Assembly: GCF_004402595.1 (NCBI RefSeq) | Contig: NZ_SOFY01000084.1 | Coordinates: 1-64,000 of the forward strand | Length of the DNA: 64,000 bases | Source: Cryobacterium shii | GTDB lineage: Bacteria; Actinomycetota; Actinomycetes; Actinomycetales; Microbacteriaceae | Reading direction: 5' to 3' | Part shown: positions 56,311 through 64,000 of the stretch, piece after piece | Layout of the letters: each line of letters opens with the position of its first letter | Position numbering within the stretch: position 1 is the first letter of the stretch | Notes under the pieces: model-generated | Told to the model about the DNA's origin: nothing | What the model saw: the letters and a program-made list of their open reading frames with translations, nothing else | Database searches by the model: none | Position numbers and translations under genes: made by a program

Positions 56311-57420
56311 CTGGTCGGTGGCACGCAGGGGAACAGTAACCACGAACGTGGCACCCTGCCCTCGTCCGGCAGACGCGGCTGTGATGTCCCCGCCGTGCCC
56401 GCGGGCGATTTCTCGAGCGATCGTGAGTCCAATTCCCGATCCTGCTGATCGGCGGCCCTGGCCAGGCACACGGTAGAACCGCTCGAACACACGCTCCGTA
56501 TCGTCTGGGGCCAGGCCCACACCGGTGTCGGTGACACTGACTTCACCCCGGCTGCCGACGGCGCGTGCGGTGATCGTGACGGCCCCGCCGGCGGGAGTTG
56601 CGTGCAGGGCGTTGCCGAGCAGGTTGGTCAGAACCTGGGTGATCCGGTCGGGGTCGACCTGGACGGGCAGGGCGGTGTCGGCGTCGACGTTCAGCGTGAT
56701 GTCCGAATCGTCAAATTGAGGCAGGAGGCGCGCAGCGGCGCGGTGAGCGAGGTCGGCCAGGTCCTCATTGGTCGGATGCAGGTCAAGGCGCTGCTCCTGG
56801 GCGCGCGACAGGCTGGAGAGGTCGTCGGAGAGGCGGTGCAGCCGGCGCAGTTCCTCGCTGAGGGAGGCGAAGGTGTCGGGGCTCGCGCTGAACACGCCAT
56901 CGATCAACCCCTCCACATAGCCGTCCAGGACGGTCAGCGGGGTGCGCATCTCATGCGCGACCTCTCCCAGCAGCCGGGTGCGCCGGGACTCCGTGTCGGC
57001 CAGGGCCTCGGCGAGGGTGTTGACGTCGGTGGCTAGGGCAGCTAGTTCCGGCTCGGACGGGACGGGGACTCTGCCTCCGTATTTTCCGGCGGCGATCATT
57101 TTCGTGGCGGCCCGCACCGCGTTGAGGGGGCGCAGCAGTCGCCCGGTGACGGCCGCGGCCACGAAACCGGCGGCGGCGACACTGGCCAGCACCCCGACGA
57201 GGAGCGAGGTCGTGAGCGCGGAGACGAATGCTGACCGCACGCTCGTCGCATCCATGGTCCCCATGGACATCCCGTTGCCCTCACTGTTCATCGCCATCCC
57301 CAGCCGGTCTTCGAACAGGCGCGGGGCGAGCAACGAGATCGTCAGGTAGGCGACTACACCGCCGACCACGGCAACCGCGGCGTAGGAGATGAACAACCGC
57401 CAGGACAGTCGCATCTTCAT
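56302..57420 (-). CDS. Sensor histidine kinase with a Met-rich periplasmic loop
   Basis: The 372-residue kinase has two membrane helices (about 10-30 and 66-90). The short outward loop between them contains LGMAMNSEGNGMSMGTMDA, a Met-rich segment fit for Cu(I)/Ag(I) sensing as in CusS/CopS. HAMP (RLLRPLNAVRAA), HisKA with the phospho-His (LGEVAHEMRTPLTVLDGYV) and HATPase (NLLGNALHATPAGG, DTGVGLAPDD, GSGIGLTIAREI) follow. It overlaps the response regulator gene by 4 bp. It likely controls the cupredoxin/SHOCT genes next to it. Confidence 0.9.
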   Translation of the reverse strand: MKMRLSWRLFISYAAVAVVGGVVAYLTISLLAPRLFEDRLGMAMNSEGNGMSMGTMDATSVRSAFVSALTTSLLVGVLASVAAAGFVAAAVTGRLLRPLNAVRAATKMIAAGKYGGRVPVPSEPELAALATDVNTLAEALADTESRRTRLLGEVAHEMRTPLTVLDGYVEGLIDGVFSASPDTFASLSEELRRLHRLSDDLSSLSRAQEQRLDLHPTNEDLADLAHRAAARLLPQFDDSDITLNVDADTALPVQVDPDRITQVLTNLLGNALHATPAGGAVTITARAVGSRGEVSVTDTGVGLAPDDTERVFERFYRVPGQGRRSAGSGIGLTIAREIARGHGGDITAASAGRGQGATFVVTVPLRATDQSG

Positions 57421-58109
57421 AGGGGCCGGCCCACGAATTTGTAGCCCACACCCCGAACGGTGGCGATCAGGTGCGGATCGCCGGCGTCGTCGCCGAGTCG
57501 GGCGCGCACACTGCGGATATGGACATCGACGACGCGTTCGTCACCGTAGAAGTCATAGCCCCAGACTTTCTCGAGCAGTTGCGCTCGGGAGAACACTCGC
57601 CCGGGCTCGGCGGCAAGTGCCGCGAGGAGGTCGAATTCCAGGCTGGACAGCGCGATGGAAGCCCCATTCACCTCGACCTCGCGGTGATCGGGGTTGACGG
57701 ACAACCCGTCGAAGCGGAGAGGGGCATCTGCGTCGGTCCGGTCGCGCCGCCTGTCTCGGCGCAGCATGGCCTTCACCCGGGCTGTGACTTCACGCGGGCT
57801 GAACGGCTTGGTCACATAGTCATCCGCCCCCACACCGAGTCCGACAAGCTTGTCGACCTCCTCGGCCCTGGCCGTGACCAGGATGACGTACGCGTCGCTG
57901 AAGCTGCGCAGCTGGCGGAGGACCTCGAGCCCGTCCATGCCCGGAAGCATGACGTCCAGGAGTACCAGGGCCGGAGGGTCGTCAAGGAGGGCCGTTAGCG
58001 CCTCATCGCCGTCCGCGGCCTCTGCCACGTCGTAACCCTCCGCCTCCAGATAGCCGCGTAGGACCGTCCGGATTTGCGGCTCATCGTCAACGACCAGGAC
58101 CTTCTGCAT
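57417..58109 (-). CDS. OmpR-family response regulator
   Basis: The 230-residue protein has a receiver domain with phospho-acceptor Asp52 (LVLLDVMLPGMDG), acidic DDE at 8-10 and a conserved Lys (VTKPFSPREV), then a winged-helix DNA-binding domain ending DVHIRSVRARLGDD...IATVRGVGYKF. It is the cognate partner of the Met-rich kinase and is transcribed before it in the same operon. Its targets are not determined. Confidence 0.92.
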   Translation of the reverse strand: MQKVLVVDDEPQIRTVLRGYLEAEGYDVAEAADGDEALTALLDDPPALVLLDVMLPGMDGLEVLRQLRSFSDAYVILVTARAEEVDKLVGLGVGADDYVTKPFSPREVTARVKAMLRRDRRRDRTDADAPLRFDGLSVNPDHREVEVNGASIALSSLEFDLLAALAAEPGRVFSRAQLLEKVWGYDFYGDERVVDVHIRSVRARLGDDAGDPHLIATVRGVGYKFVGRPL

Positions 58110-58224
58110 GGTTCACCCCTCACCCTGATTATGGTCGCAACGACTGGGCGAAGGCCCGGCGGCTTAGGGACCGCCTAGCCGCCGAGGCGGACCCGAGCTC
58201 AAGGAACTCGTTGAGAGAGAACTT

Positions 58225-58494
58225 TTATCGGGCCTTTTCGTCGATTACTTTCAACCGTTCCCGGTATTCCGTGGCGTCCAATTCGCCCTTCGCGAAGCGA
58301 TCATCAAGGATTTGACGCGCTGGACTCCGCTCGCTTTTCCCTGAGACGACCGAAGTGTTTCCGCGTCGACCTGCGCGATCGGTACCGCCCGCAAAAGTTC
58401 GCACGGCCAAGACGATCAGCAAGACGATCGCGACCATCATGAGGAGCCCGACTGGCCACCCCCACGCCATGTTGTATCCGTTTCCCCACATCAT
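58225..58494 (-). CDS. SHOCT-domain small membrane protein, MMWG type (copy 1)
   Basis: The 89-residue protein begins MMWGNGYNMAWGW, has one membrane helix (PVGLLMMVAIVLLIVLAVRTF), a basic linker and a C-terminal SHOCT domain (ARQILDDRFAKGELDATEYRERLKVI). Two paralogues occur at 62255 and 62854. SHOCT is a short oligomerisation/interaction domain of unknown detail. The Met/Trp-rich N-terminus would face outward and could touch metal. It lies between the cupredoxin and the two-component genes. Confidence 0.82.
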   Translation of the reverse strand: MMWGNGYNMAWGWPVGLLMMVAIVLLIVLAVRTFAGGTDRAGRRGNTSVVSGKSERSPARQILDDRFAKGELDATEYRERLKVIDEKAR

Positions 58495-58561
58495 TTTCTT
58501 TGTGCTCCTTCGTTTTTCGCGTTGTTGTTGATTGTGATCGCCCGGATCCCGGGCCTCTTAT

Positions 58562-59158
58562 TTAGGAGACCGTCAGCTCGCTGTACATTCCGGCCGAATA
58601 GTGTCCGGGGAGGTTGCAGACGACTTCGTATAGTCCCGGCGCCAGCTTCAACGTGGCCCAGCTGGAGGCCCCGGGAGCGATTCCCTCGCCGGCGCCAGAA
58701 CCGCAGGTCGAGGACGCCTCGCCGAGACTACCGGCCTCGTCTACATTGCCGTTACCAGACAGGGGTCGGGTGCCGACGGCCTGAGAATCAGGCAGGGGCA
58801 GAACGACCAGCTCGTGGCTGATGCTGCCATCATTCGTGGCCAGAAAAGACACAGTCCCGTGACTGATGTTCGCATGATCAAGGCTCAGGCGCATCGCTCC
58901 ACCGGGCATCCACCCATTGCCACCACCGGACATCATGCCGTTGCCGTTGCCCATCCTGGCGCCTCCCATATTCGACAGGGCCACGTTCACGACGGTGCCA
59001 GACGGCCGCGGGGCCGGGCATGAAGATCCAGAGCCGAGCCAGGAGGCGGCTTGCCCACCGTTGAGCGCACTGACTGCTCCCACCGACAGCCCGGTCAGAC
59101 CAACCGCTGCCAGGAGGCCGCCGGTGATCGCCGTTGCAATTAAAGTTTTCTTTCGCAT
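58562..59158 (-). CDS. Exported cupredoxin (sulfocyanin-like)
   Basis: The 198-residue protein has a signal/anchor helix (TAITGGLLAAVGLTGLSVGAV) and a cupredoxin domain with all type 1 copper ligands: His115 (SISHELVV) and Cys181, His186, Met191 in VVCNLPGHYSAGM. A Met/Gly-rich insert (MGNGNGMMSGGGNGWMPGG, about 69-87) precedes the core strand. It would carry electrons or store copper outside the membrane. ATG at 59158 has GGAGGA 7 bp upstream. Confidence 0.85.
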   Translation of the reverse strand: MRKKTLIATAITGGLLAAVGLTGLSVGAVSALNGGQAASWLGSGSSCPAPRPSGTVVNVALSNMGGARMGNGNGMMSGGGNGWMPGGAMRLSLDHANISHGTVSFLATNDGSISHELVVLPLPDSQAVGTRPLSGNGNVDEAGSLGEASSTCGSGAGEGIAPGASSWATLKLAPGLYEVVCNLPGHYSAGMYSELTVS

Positions 59159-59176
59159 GATGTACTCCTCCAACGT

Positions 59177-59746
<570 letters not shown>

Positions 59747-60004
59747 CTTTCCCAGCCCCTTTCGCGTTTAGCCACCTAGTTGGTGTCTACACACCAGCAT
59801 GCAGACCGCGCATGAAGCTTCGGCCCCTGGGAGTGTGAAGGTTTGATGAAACGCGCCGGCCGAGCTGCAACCGAAAACAGCACCACCTGGTTCGCAAGGG
59901 TGACGCCCACGCTCCTTGAAAAAAGTCTTCTCCCAAGCTGCACTGTCCCCAACGTGCCATTGCGCGCAATGCGGAGTGGTTCAACGCTCGCGGAAGAGAA
60001 CTAA

Positions 60005-60330
60005 TTGGACGCGACCAATGGGCGCCCGCGACGCTTTGACATGAAGAACCCGCTCGCGGGTTCCTTCGACATCGCAGTCAACGAGCGCGTCCAAGTTAAG
60101 GTCGTCTATGAAACCAAAATGTGGCACCCATGCATCCACACGGGCACACGTTCCAGCTCGCCGGGACCGGTGCAAGAAGACGACACAGTCATCGTCTGTC
60201 CAAAGGAATCAGTGACATTCGAGTTCCAGGCGGACAATCCTGGGCAGTGGCTCACCCGCTGTCGGCGACCTGCTGGTCGAACCATGCGTCTAGCCGATCT
60301 GCGTCGCTGGACCGGCCGAGCCAGACTCTA
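60005..60330 (+). pseudogene. Fragment of a multicopper oxidase C-terminus
   Basis: The stretch matches the last third of the oxidase at 47267: RRFDMKNPLAGSFDIAVNERVQVK, then KMWHP. A frameshift moves MHPHGHTFQLAG into another frame, and a second shift returns to DDTVIV, ESVTFEFQADNPGQWL. The final copper motif HCHxxxH is destroyed (RCRRPAG). No start or N-terminal two-thirds are visible in the 258 bp upstream, in which I see no gene. It is a dead relic of a third oxidase copy. Confidence 0.8.
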
Positions 60331-60747
60331 GCTCCGCGCTTCGGCCTGGAGGGTTTTCAGGGCTGAGCGAAGGCGAGTATCGGCATCGGTGGCAACCTCT
60401 TGAATCGCCGAGGAATCGCTGAGCTGCACCATGGTCTGCGGGTCGATTGCCTGGACCACGGTCACCGTGGCATCTGGGCCACGCCGAACGACAACATTAC
60501 AGGGCAGCAGTAAGCCCATGTCCGGTTCAGCGGTGAGGGCGCGTTGAGCCAGCACCGGATTGCAGACGCCGAGAATGACGTAGTCGCCGAGAGTCTGAGC
60601 GCTTTCGACCCCCAATTTGGCTTCGAACGTGGATCGGACATTGATTTCCGAGAGGACGCCGAAGCCCTGTTCGGTCAGCAATTCTCGAGTTCGCTGCACC
60701 GCTTCTTCGTAAGGCAGGGCGACTGTGACGGTATGTGCGTAACTCAT
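60328..60747 (-). CDS. DUF302 family protein
   Basis: The 139-residue protein has the DUF302 pattern: HTVTVALPYEEAVQRTRELLTEQGFGVLSEI, split here as strand and helix, then GDYVILGVCNPVLAQRAL and GLLLPCNVVVRR. The two Cys are conserved in the family and could bind copper or form a disulfide. No signal peptide is seen. It lies downstream of the multicopper oxidase on the same strand, and the start at 60747 is preferred over 60759. DUF302 genes are frequent in copper islands; the role is unknown. Confidence 0.83.
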   Translation of the reverse strand: MSYAHTVTVALPYEEAVQRTRELLTEQGFGVLSEINVRSTFEAKLGVESAQTLGDYVILGVCNPVLAQRALTAEPDMGLLLPCNVVVRRGPDATVTVVQAIDPQTMVQLSDSSAIQEVATDADTRLRSALKTLQAEARS

Positions 60748-60806
60748 GGGGTTCTCCAATGATTGTTTCTTTGATTGCGCTATAAAACAGTGTGTTCGCG
60801 ACGGGT

Positions 60807-62258
60807 TTAGGTCGCTTCGATGATGCCCATCATTCCTTGGTCTTCGTGGTCGAGGATGTGGCAGTGGTACACCGTGGTACCGGCGAAATCGTCAAAGGAG
60901 ATGCGCACTCTGGCGCTACCGTTCGCGGGCACGTTGACTACGTCCTGCCAGATGACACCTTTCACGGGGCGGCCTGCTTGTTCGATGAGCTGCATCGGCC
61001 AGACGTGCAGGTGGAACGGATGATCCATCGGACTGGTGTTGGTGAGCGTCCATTCCTCGACGGAACCGCCCCGCACCTTCACATCTACCCTCGATGGATC
61101 AAAGGGGTTTCCGTTGATTGTGAAGCTCATCATGCCCGAGCCCATGCCTCCACCACCCATTCCCATGGCAAGGGTCAGTTCTCGTCTCGCTGTGACCGTG
61201 GCGGTTCGAAGATCGCGGGGCGCGGTCTGCTCGGGCACTGGGGCAGGGGCGGCAGCTTGCGCTCCGGTGACGTTCAGGGTGAGCAGGTCCGCGCCCGAGG
61301 ACGCGACCTGGGTGCCGCCCATCATGCCCGAAGCGGCGCCCCTGTCCACGGGAAGCGTACGCAGAATCGATGCCCCGGCCGTTGTAGTAACAAGGAGATC
61401 GGCCCGATTGCCTGGCGTGAGGACGATCTCCTCAACATCCTGCGGACTCGCGAAGCGCCCGGAGTCCATCCCGAGCAGTTGCAGGTGTTGTCCGTCCAAA
61501 CGCAGCCGAAGGTATCGGGAAACGCAGGCGTTGATGATTCTCCACCGTTCGCGTTCCAACGGTCGGACATTCAGGCGCGGGGTGAGCTGACCGTTGACCA
61601 GGACCAAGTTGCCTTCCCTGCCAGCCATTCGATCCATCGGGGAAACCGTCTGAACCCTCCCTGACCCGTCAAGGCTGACGTCTGAGATGACCAGGATTCG
61701 TTCCCGGCTGACCGGGATGGGGTTAGGGTCCTCGACGACGATCGCCCCGTACAGGCCGCCAAAGACCTGGTCAGCTACCATCCCGTGGTGATGGGGGTGA
61801 TACCAGAAAACGCCCGGCGGGTGATTCTCCGGCAGCAGGTACTCGTACTCGAAACCAGTGCCCGCCTCAACAGCAACGAAAACATTGTCGCTATTACCCT
61901 CCGGGGAGACATGCAGGCCATGAACATGCAAATTGGTGGCAACGCTCAAGCCATTTCGAAGGCTCAGGCTCAGCCGATCACCCGGGCGGAGGAACAGGGT
62001 CGGCCCGGGAAGACCACCGTTGTAGGAAAGCGCCCTCGCCTGCCTGCCGGCGATCCGCACCTGGCCCTCAGCCGCTTCGAGTTGCACCTGCAATCGACCG
62101 TTGGCGCTTCGGAGCAGTTGCGGTTCCACAAACTTCGGCCCTGCGACGGGACTCGACCCGGAATTCCAATCCCAGAGTAAGCCAGTCCCGCCGACAACGG
62201 TCCCTGCAACGCCCAAGCCGCCCAGCACGAGCACGTTTCGCCTGGAAAGGGGCTTCAC
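60807..62258 (-). CDS. Multicopper oxidase, CueO/SpoA-like, Tat-exported
   Basis: The 483-residue oxidase has a Tat signal (LSRRNVLVLGGLGVAG) and the four copper clusters: NLHVHGLHVSPEG, FWYHPHHHGMVADQ, HPFHLHVWPMQLIEQ and VYHCHILDHEDQGMM. It differs from the oxidase at 47267 in the signal (no lipobox) and in the short Met-rich region (LAMGMGGGGMGSGMMSF, about 365-381). It probably oxidises Cu(I) outside the membrane. It overlaps the upstream SHOCT gene by 4 bp. Confidence 0.92.
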   Translation of the reverse strand: MKPLSRRNVLVLGGLGVAGTVVGGTGLLWDWNSGSSPVAGPKFVEPQLLRSANGRLQVQLEAAEGQVRIAGRQARALSYNGGLPGPTLFLRPGDRLSLSLRNGLSVATNLHVHGLHVSPEGNSDNVFVAVEAGTGFEYEYLLPENHPPGVFWYHPHHHGMVADQVFGGLYGAIVVEDPNPIPVSRERILVISDVSLDGSGRVQTVSPMDRMAGREGNLVLVNGQLTPRLNVRPLERERWRIINACVSRYLRLRLDGQHLQLLGMDSGRFASPQDVEEIVLTPGNRADLLVTTTAGASILRTLPVDRGAASGMMGGTQVASSGADLLTLNVTGAQAAAPAPVPEQTAPRDLRTATVTARRELTLAMGMGGGGMGSGMMSFTINGNPFDPSRVDVKVRGGSVEEWTLTNTSPMDHPFHLHVWPMQLIEQAGRPVKGVIWQDVVNVPANGSARVRISFDDFAGTTVYHCHILDHEDQGMMGIIEAT

Positions 62259-62527
62259 GGCTTGCTCTCACCGAGCACGCTCAACCGTTCCTGATATTGC
62301 TCGGTGGGCACCTCGCCATTGGCGTAGCGCTCATCGAGGGCCTGTCGGGCAACGCTCTTCGCAGGCCGAGCAGGCAAGATCCCCGCGTCTTCAGCCGAGG
62401 CGTCCCGGCGTGATCTACTGCCGAAGGACCGTACGGCCCAGATCACGAGAAGCACAACTCCAGCGGCCACCGACAGTCCCAATATTCCGCCCCAGCCCTG
62501 CATGTTGAACCCGTTTCCCCACATCAT
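62255..62527 (-). CDS. SHOCT-domain small membrane protein, MMWG type (copy 2)
   Basis: The 90-residue protein starts MMWGNGFNMQGWGG, has a membrane helix (ILGLSVAAGVVLLVIWAVRSF) and a SHOCT domain (ARQALDERYANGEVPTEQYQERLSVL). It overlaps the multicopper oxidase start by 4 bp, so the two are made together, a tight link between this mini-protein type and a copper enzyme. A CsoR-like box lies 74 bp upstream. Confidence 0.83.
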   Translation of the reverse strand: MMWGNGFNMQGWGGILGLSVAAGVVLLVIWAVRSFGSRSRRDASAEDAGILPARPAKSVARQALDERYANGEVPTEQYQERLSVLGESKP

Positions 62528-62853
62528 CCTGTGACTCCTTCAACATTCGCTGCGCGATGGCCCGGTGTGCCCGTCGCCCTGCTTCCACGCTATTTTGGAA
62601 ATACCCCGTTGGGTATATTGCTCTTCTTTTCGGATGATACTCCCGGCCAGTTCCGGGTCGAGGGCTCCGGCTCCGGCTACAGCTACTCCGGAGTGGGCGG
62701 GTTGAACGCGTTGATCGGTATCGTGCCCACGACGGCGTCAACGCCGGTCACCATCGGATCCCAACTCCAACTGGTCTCAGGGTATTTGATACCTCTCGAG
62801 GTATCATCACGCGTGACAGGCGTAACACACCTGCAAGAAAAGAGGAGTGGGCC
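62528..62853. promoter_or_regulatory. Divergent promoter region with two dyads
   Basis: No convincing gene is seen in these 326 bp. ATACCCCGTTGGGTAT (62601-62616) is a CsoR-like palindrome facing the minus-strand SHOCT-oxidase operon. TGATACCTC-TC-GAGGTATCA (62787-62806) is a perfect dyad 48 bp before the plus-strand SHOCT gene and differs in sequence, so another regulator may act there. Between them are short GGCTCCGGCT-like repeats. Confidence 0.6.
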
Positions 62854-63111
62854 ATGATGTGGGGATACGGCGGGAATATGGGCTGGTCGTGGCTGTTTGG
62901 GCTGCTCCTGGTGATCGGAATCGTGTTGCTGATCGTGGTTGCCGTGCGAGTGTTCAGCCGAGGCGGCAATCGAGGCGGCGACCCGGGTGCAACTGGACCG
63001 GACCCTCGTCGGAGCCGGGCTCGTCAGATTCTCGATGAGCGATACGCCAAGGGTGAACTGACGGCCGAGCAGTACCGTGAACAGGCCCAAGTCCTCGGCG
63101 AGAACCGATAA
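62854..63111 (+). CDS. SHOCT-domain small membrane protein, MMWG type (copy 3)
   Basis: The 85-residue protein starts MMWGYGGNMGWSW, followed by a membrane helix (LFGLLLVIGIVLLIVVAVRVF) and a SHOCT domain (ARQILDERYAKGELTAEQYREQAQVL). It is divergent from copy 2 and stands alone, with a dyad in its promoter. AAGAGGAG-type purine stretch precedes the ATG at 62854. The 245 bp after it hold no gene and lead into an insertion sequence. Confidence 0.83.
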   Translation: MMWGYGGNMGWSWLFGLLLVIGIVLLIVVAVRVFSRGGNRGGDPGATGPDPRRSRARQILDERYAKGELTAEQYREQAQVLGENR

Positions 63112-63356
63112 TGGGACGGATACGGACGCAGATTCGGCGCCGATTCGCCGCAGTTCTGAAGTCTCGAGGCAATGGCGCTTAAAAACCTGTTGCGGGTGCC
63201 CGTGAGACGAGACTTGCTTGAATCGCGTCTAGGGGCGTGGGTCAGTAACGGCAAAGTTTAAAACGCCGCCGGATTTCCCGTCCTTGGCCGTGGGGTCTGG
63301 GGGAACTTGAGCACGTTGACTTGGTCGTGGATGACGGGGTCGAAGCTGGCGCGGGC

Positions 63357-64000
63357 GTGAACAAGCGATTCCGGGCGTTCGAGCCGGCGGCGGTGATGTT
63401 GGTACCGCCGTCGTTGGATGAGTGGCTGCCGCAGAATCACCTCTCCCGTTTCATCGCGGACATCGTCGAAACCCAGCTGGATCTGAAGAAGTTCTACGCG
63501 TCCTACGCGAAGACGAAGGGCCAGCCGCCTTACGACCCTCGGCTGATGGTCCGTGTCCTGCTTTACGGGTATTGCGTGGGTGTTCGGTCGTCACGGGAGT
63601 TGGAACGTGTCTGCGTGGATGTGGTCGCGTTCCGTTGGCTGGCCGCGCAGCAGGCGCCGGATTTTCGCTCCATCGCCCGGTTCCGCAAACGGCACCTTTC
63701 CAGCTTGGGGAACGTGTTCTTGCAGGCGTTGGAGCTCTGCCGCGCCGCCGGAATGGTGTCATTAGGGCAGGTCGCGTTGGACGGCACCAAAGTGCGCGCG
63801 AACGCGTCCCGGCGCAAGGCCATGAGTTACGCCCGCCTGACGGAGAAACAGAAGGTCCTCGCCGACGAGGTCTCCGCCCTGCTGGCTGACGCCGACGCGA
63901 TTGATGACGCTGAGGATGCCCGTTTCGGGAAAGACAAACGCGGCGATGAGTTGCCGCCGGAGCTCGCGCGGCGGGAGTCACGCCTGGTGAAACTGGCTGA
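63357..64000 (+). CDS. IS1182-type transposase, N-terminal part, runs off the window
   Basis: From GTG 63357 the frame is open to the last base. It reads KRFRAFEPAAVMLVPPSLDEW and LPQNHLSRFIADIVE, then PPYDPRLMVRVLLYGYCVGV, FRSIARFRKRHLSSL and VALDGTKVRANASRRKAMSY, the conserved DDE-family sequence of IS1182 (DUF772/DUF4096-like) transposases, including the first catalytic Asp in LDGTK. The left inverted repeat should lie in 63230-63350, but I could not define it without the right end. It may have helped to assemble the island. Confidence 0.88.
   Translation, partial: MNKRFRAFEPAAVMLVPPSLDEWLPQNHLSRFIADIVETQLDLKKFYASYAKTKGQPPYDPRLMVRVLLYGYCVGVRSSRELERVCVDVVAFRWLAAQQAPDFRSIARFRKRHLSSLGNVFLQALELCRAAGMVSLGQVALDGTKVRANASRRKAMSYARLTEKQKVLADEVSALLADADAIDDAEDARFGKDKRGDELPPELARRESRLVKLA

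Noticed and set aside
62531-62857. A 108-residue plus-strand gene in the SHOCT divergent region
   Set aside because: Its translation has no domain, no ribosome-binding site, and covers two dyad operators and the promoter of the next gene.

Overview
The window looks like a chromosome segment of a high-G+C actinobacterium, most likely a Microbacteriaceae member (Cryobacterium-like; the genus cannot be fixed from this sequence alone). Grounds for this are the strong third-position G/C bias of the left part, the gene order ilvD-ilvB-ilvN-ilvC ... serA ... leuB-ilvE-FAH ... gltX-tRNA-Gln, the DUF222/HNH remnant at the left edge and the ECF-type bioYMN biotin transporter.

Left part (1-37.7 kb), core-type chromosome. 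In order: a glycine-betaine ABC transporter (proVWX); a flavodoxin; biotin uptake (bioY-bioM-bioN); a GH15 glycosidase split by a short-repeat frameshift, divergent from zwf; a pspA envelope-stress pair; a fused trehalose-6-phosphate synthase/phosphatase; and the branched-chain amino acid genes ilvD, ilvB, ilvN and ilvC. A decayed patch follows (a FAD oxidoreductase with an internal deletion meeting a truncated hydrolase), then an alcohol dehydrogenase, small membrane proteins, serA, a TetR/MFS efflux pair with twin operators, leuB-ilvE-FAH, a TetR/MDR-reductase/DJ-1 group, a class V aminotransferase/LysR pair, gltX and tRNA-Gln(CUG). This half is dotted with short tandem repeats of 6, 7, 9 and 10 bp, one of which breaks a gene.

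Right part (about 37.8-64 kb), a copper and envelope-redox island. It lies just downstream of tRNA-Gln, whose T-arm sequence recurs as a 17-bp direct repeat, which suggests integration at the tRNA; no integrase is visible in the window. It starts with csoR and a divergent copZ-copA pair under several C-rich CsoR-type operators. Next come DUF6153-like and DUF305 proteins and a run of envelope genes: two M23 peptidases, a TlpA thioredoxin, a second-type Lgt, CcdA and a Tat/lipobox multicopper oxidase. Then follow a CcdA-like/TlpA-like/glutaredoxin/DUF3105 unit, a BlaI-M56 regulator pair, three small envelope proteins (one Met/His-rich), a second P1B-ATPase with a CPD motif, a Met-rich sensor kinase and response regulator, a cupredoxin, three MMWG-SHOCT mini-proteins, a second multicopper oxidase with DUF302, and an IS1182-type transposase running off the right edge.

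Regulation in the island appears to have two layers. CsoR-type boxes sit in front of copZA, the DUF6153-like gene, the CPD ATPase and the SHOCT-MCO operon. A distinct box, ACTAT-N5-ATAGT, occurs three times with identical geometry, in front of the CcdA-like redox operon, the blaI-M56 operon and the small-peptide operon. The most interesting candidate system is therefore a BlaI-M56-controlled periplasmic thiol/metal module whose M56 sensor lacks a beta-lactam-binding domain. Two genes of this module carry single-base frameshifts at homopolymers, which may be sequencing errors or real decay.
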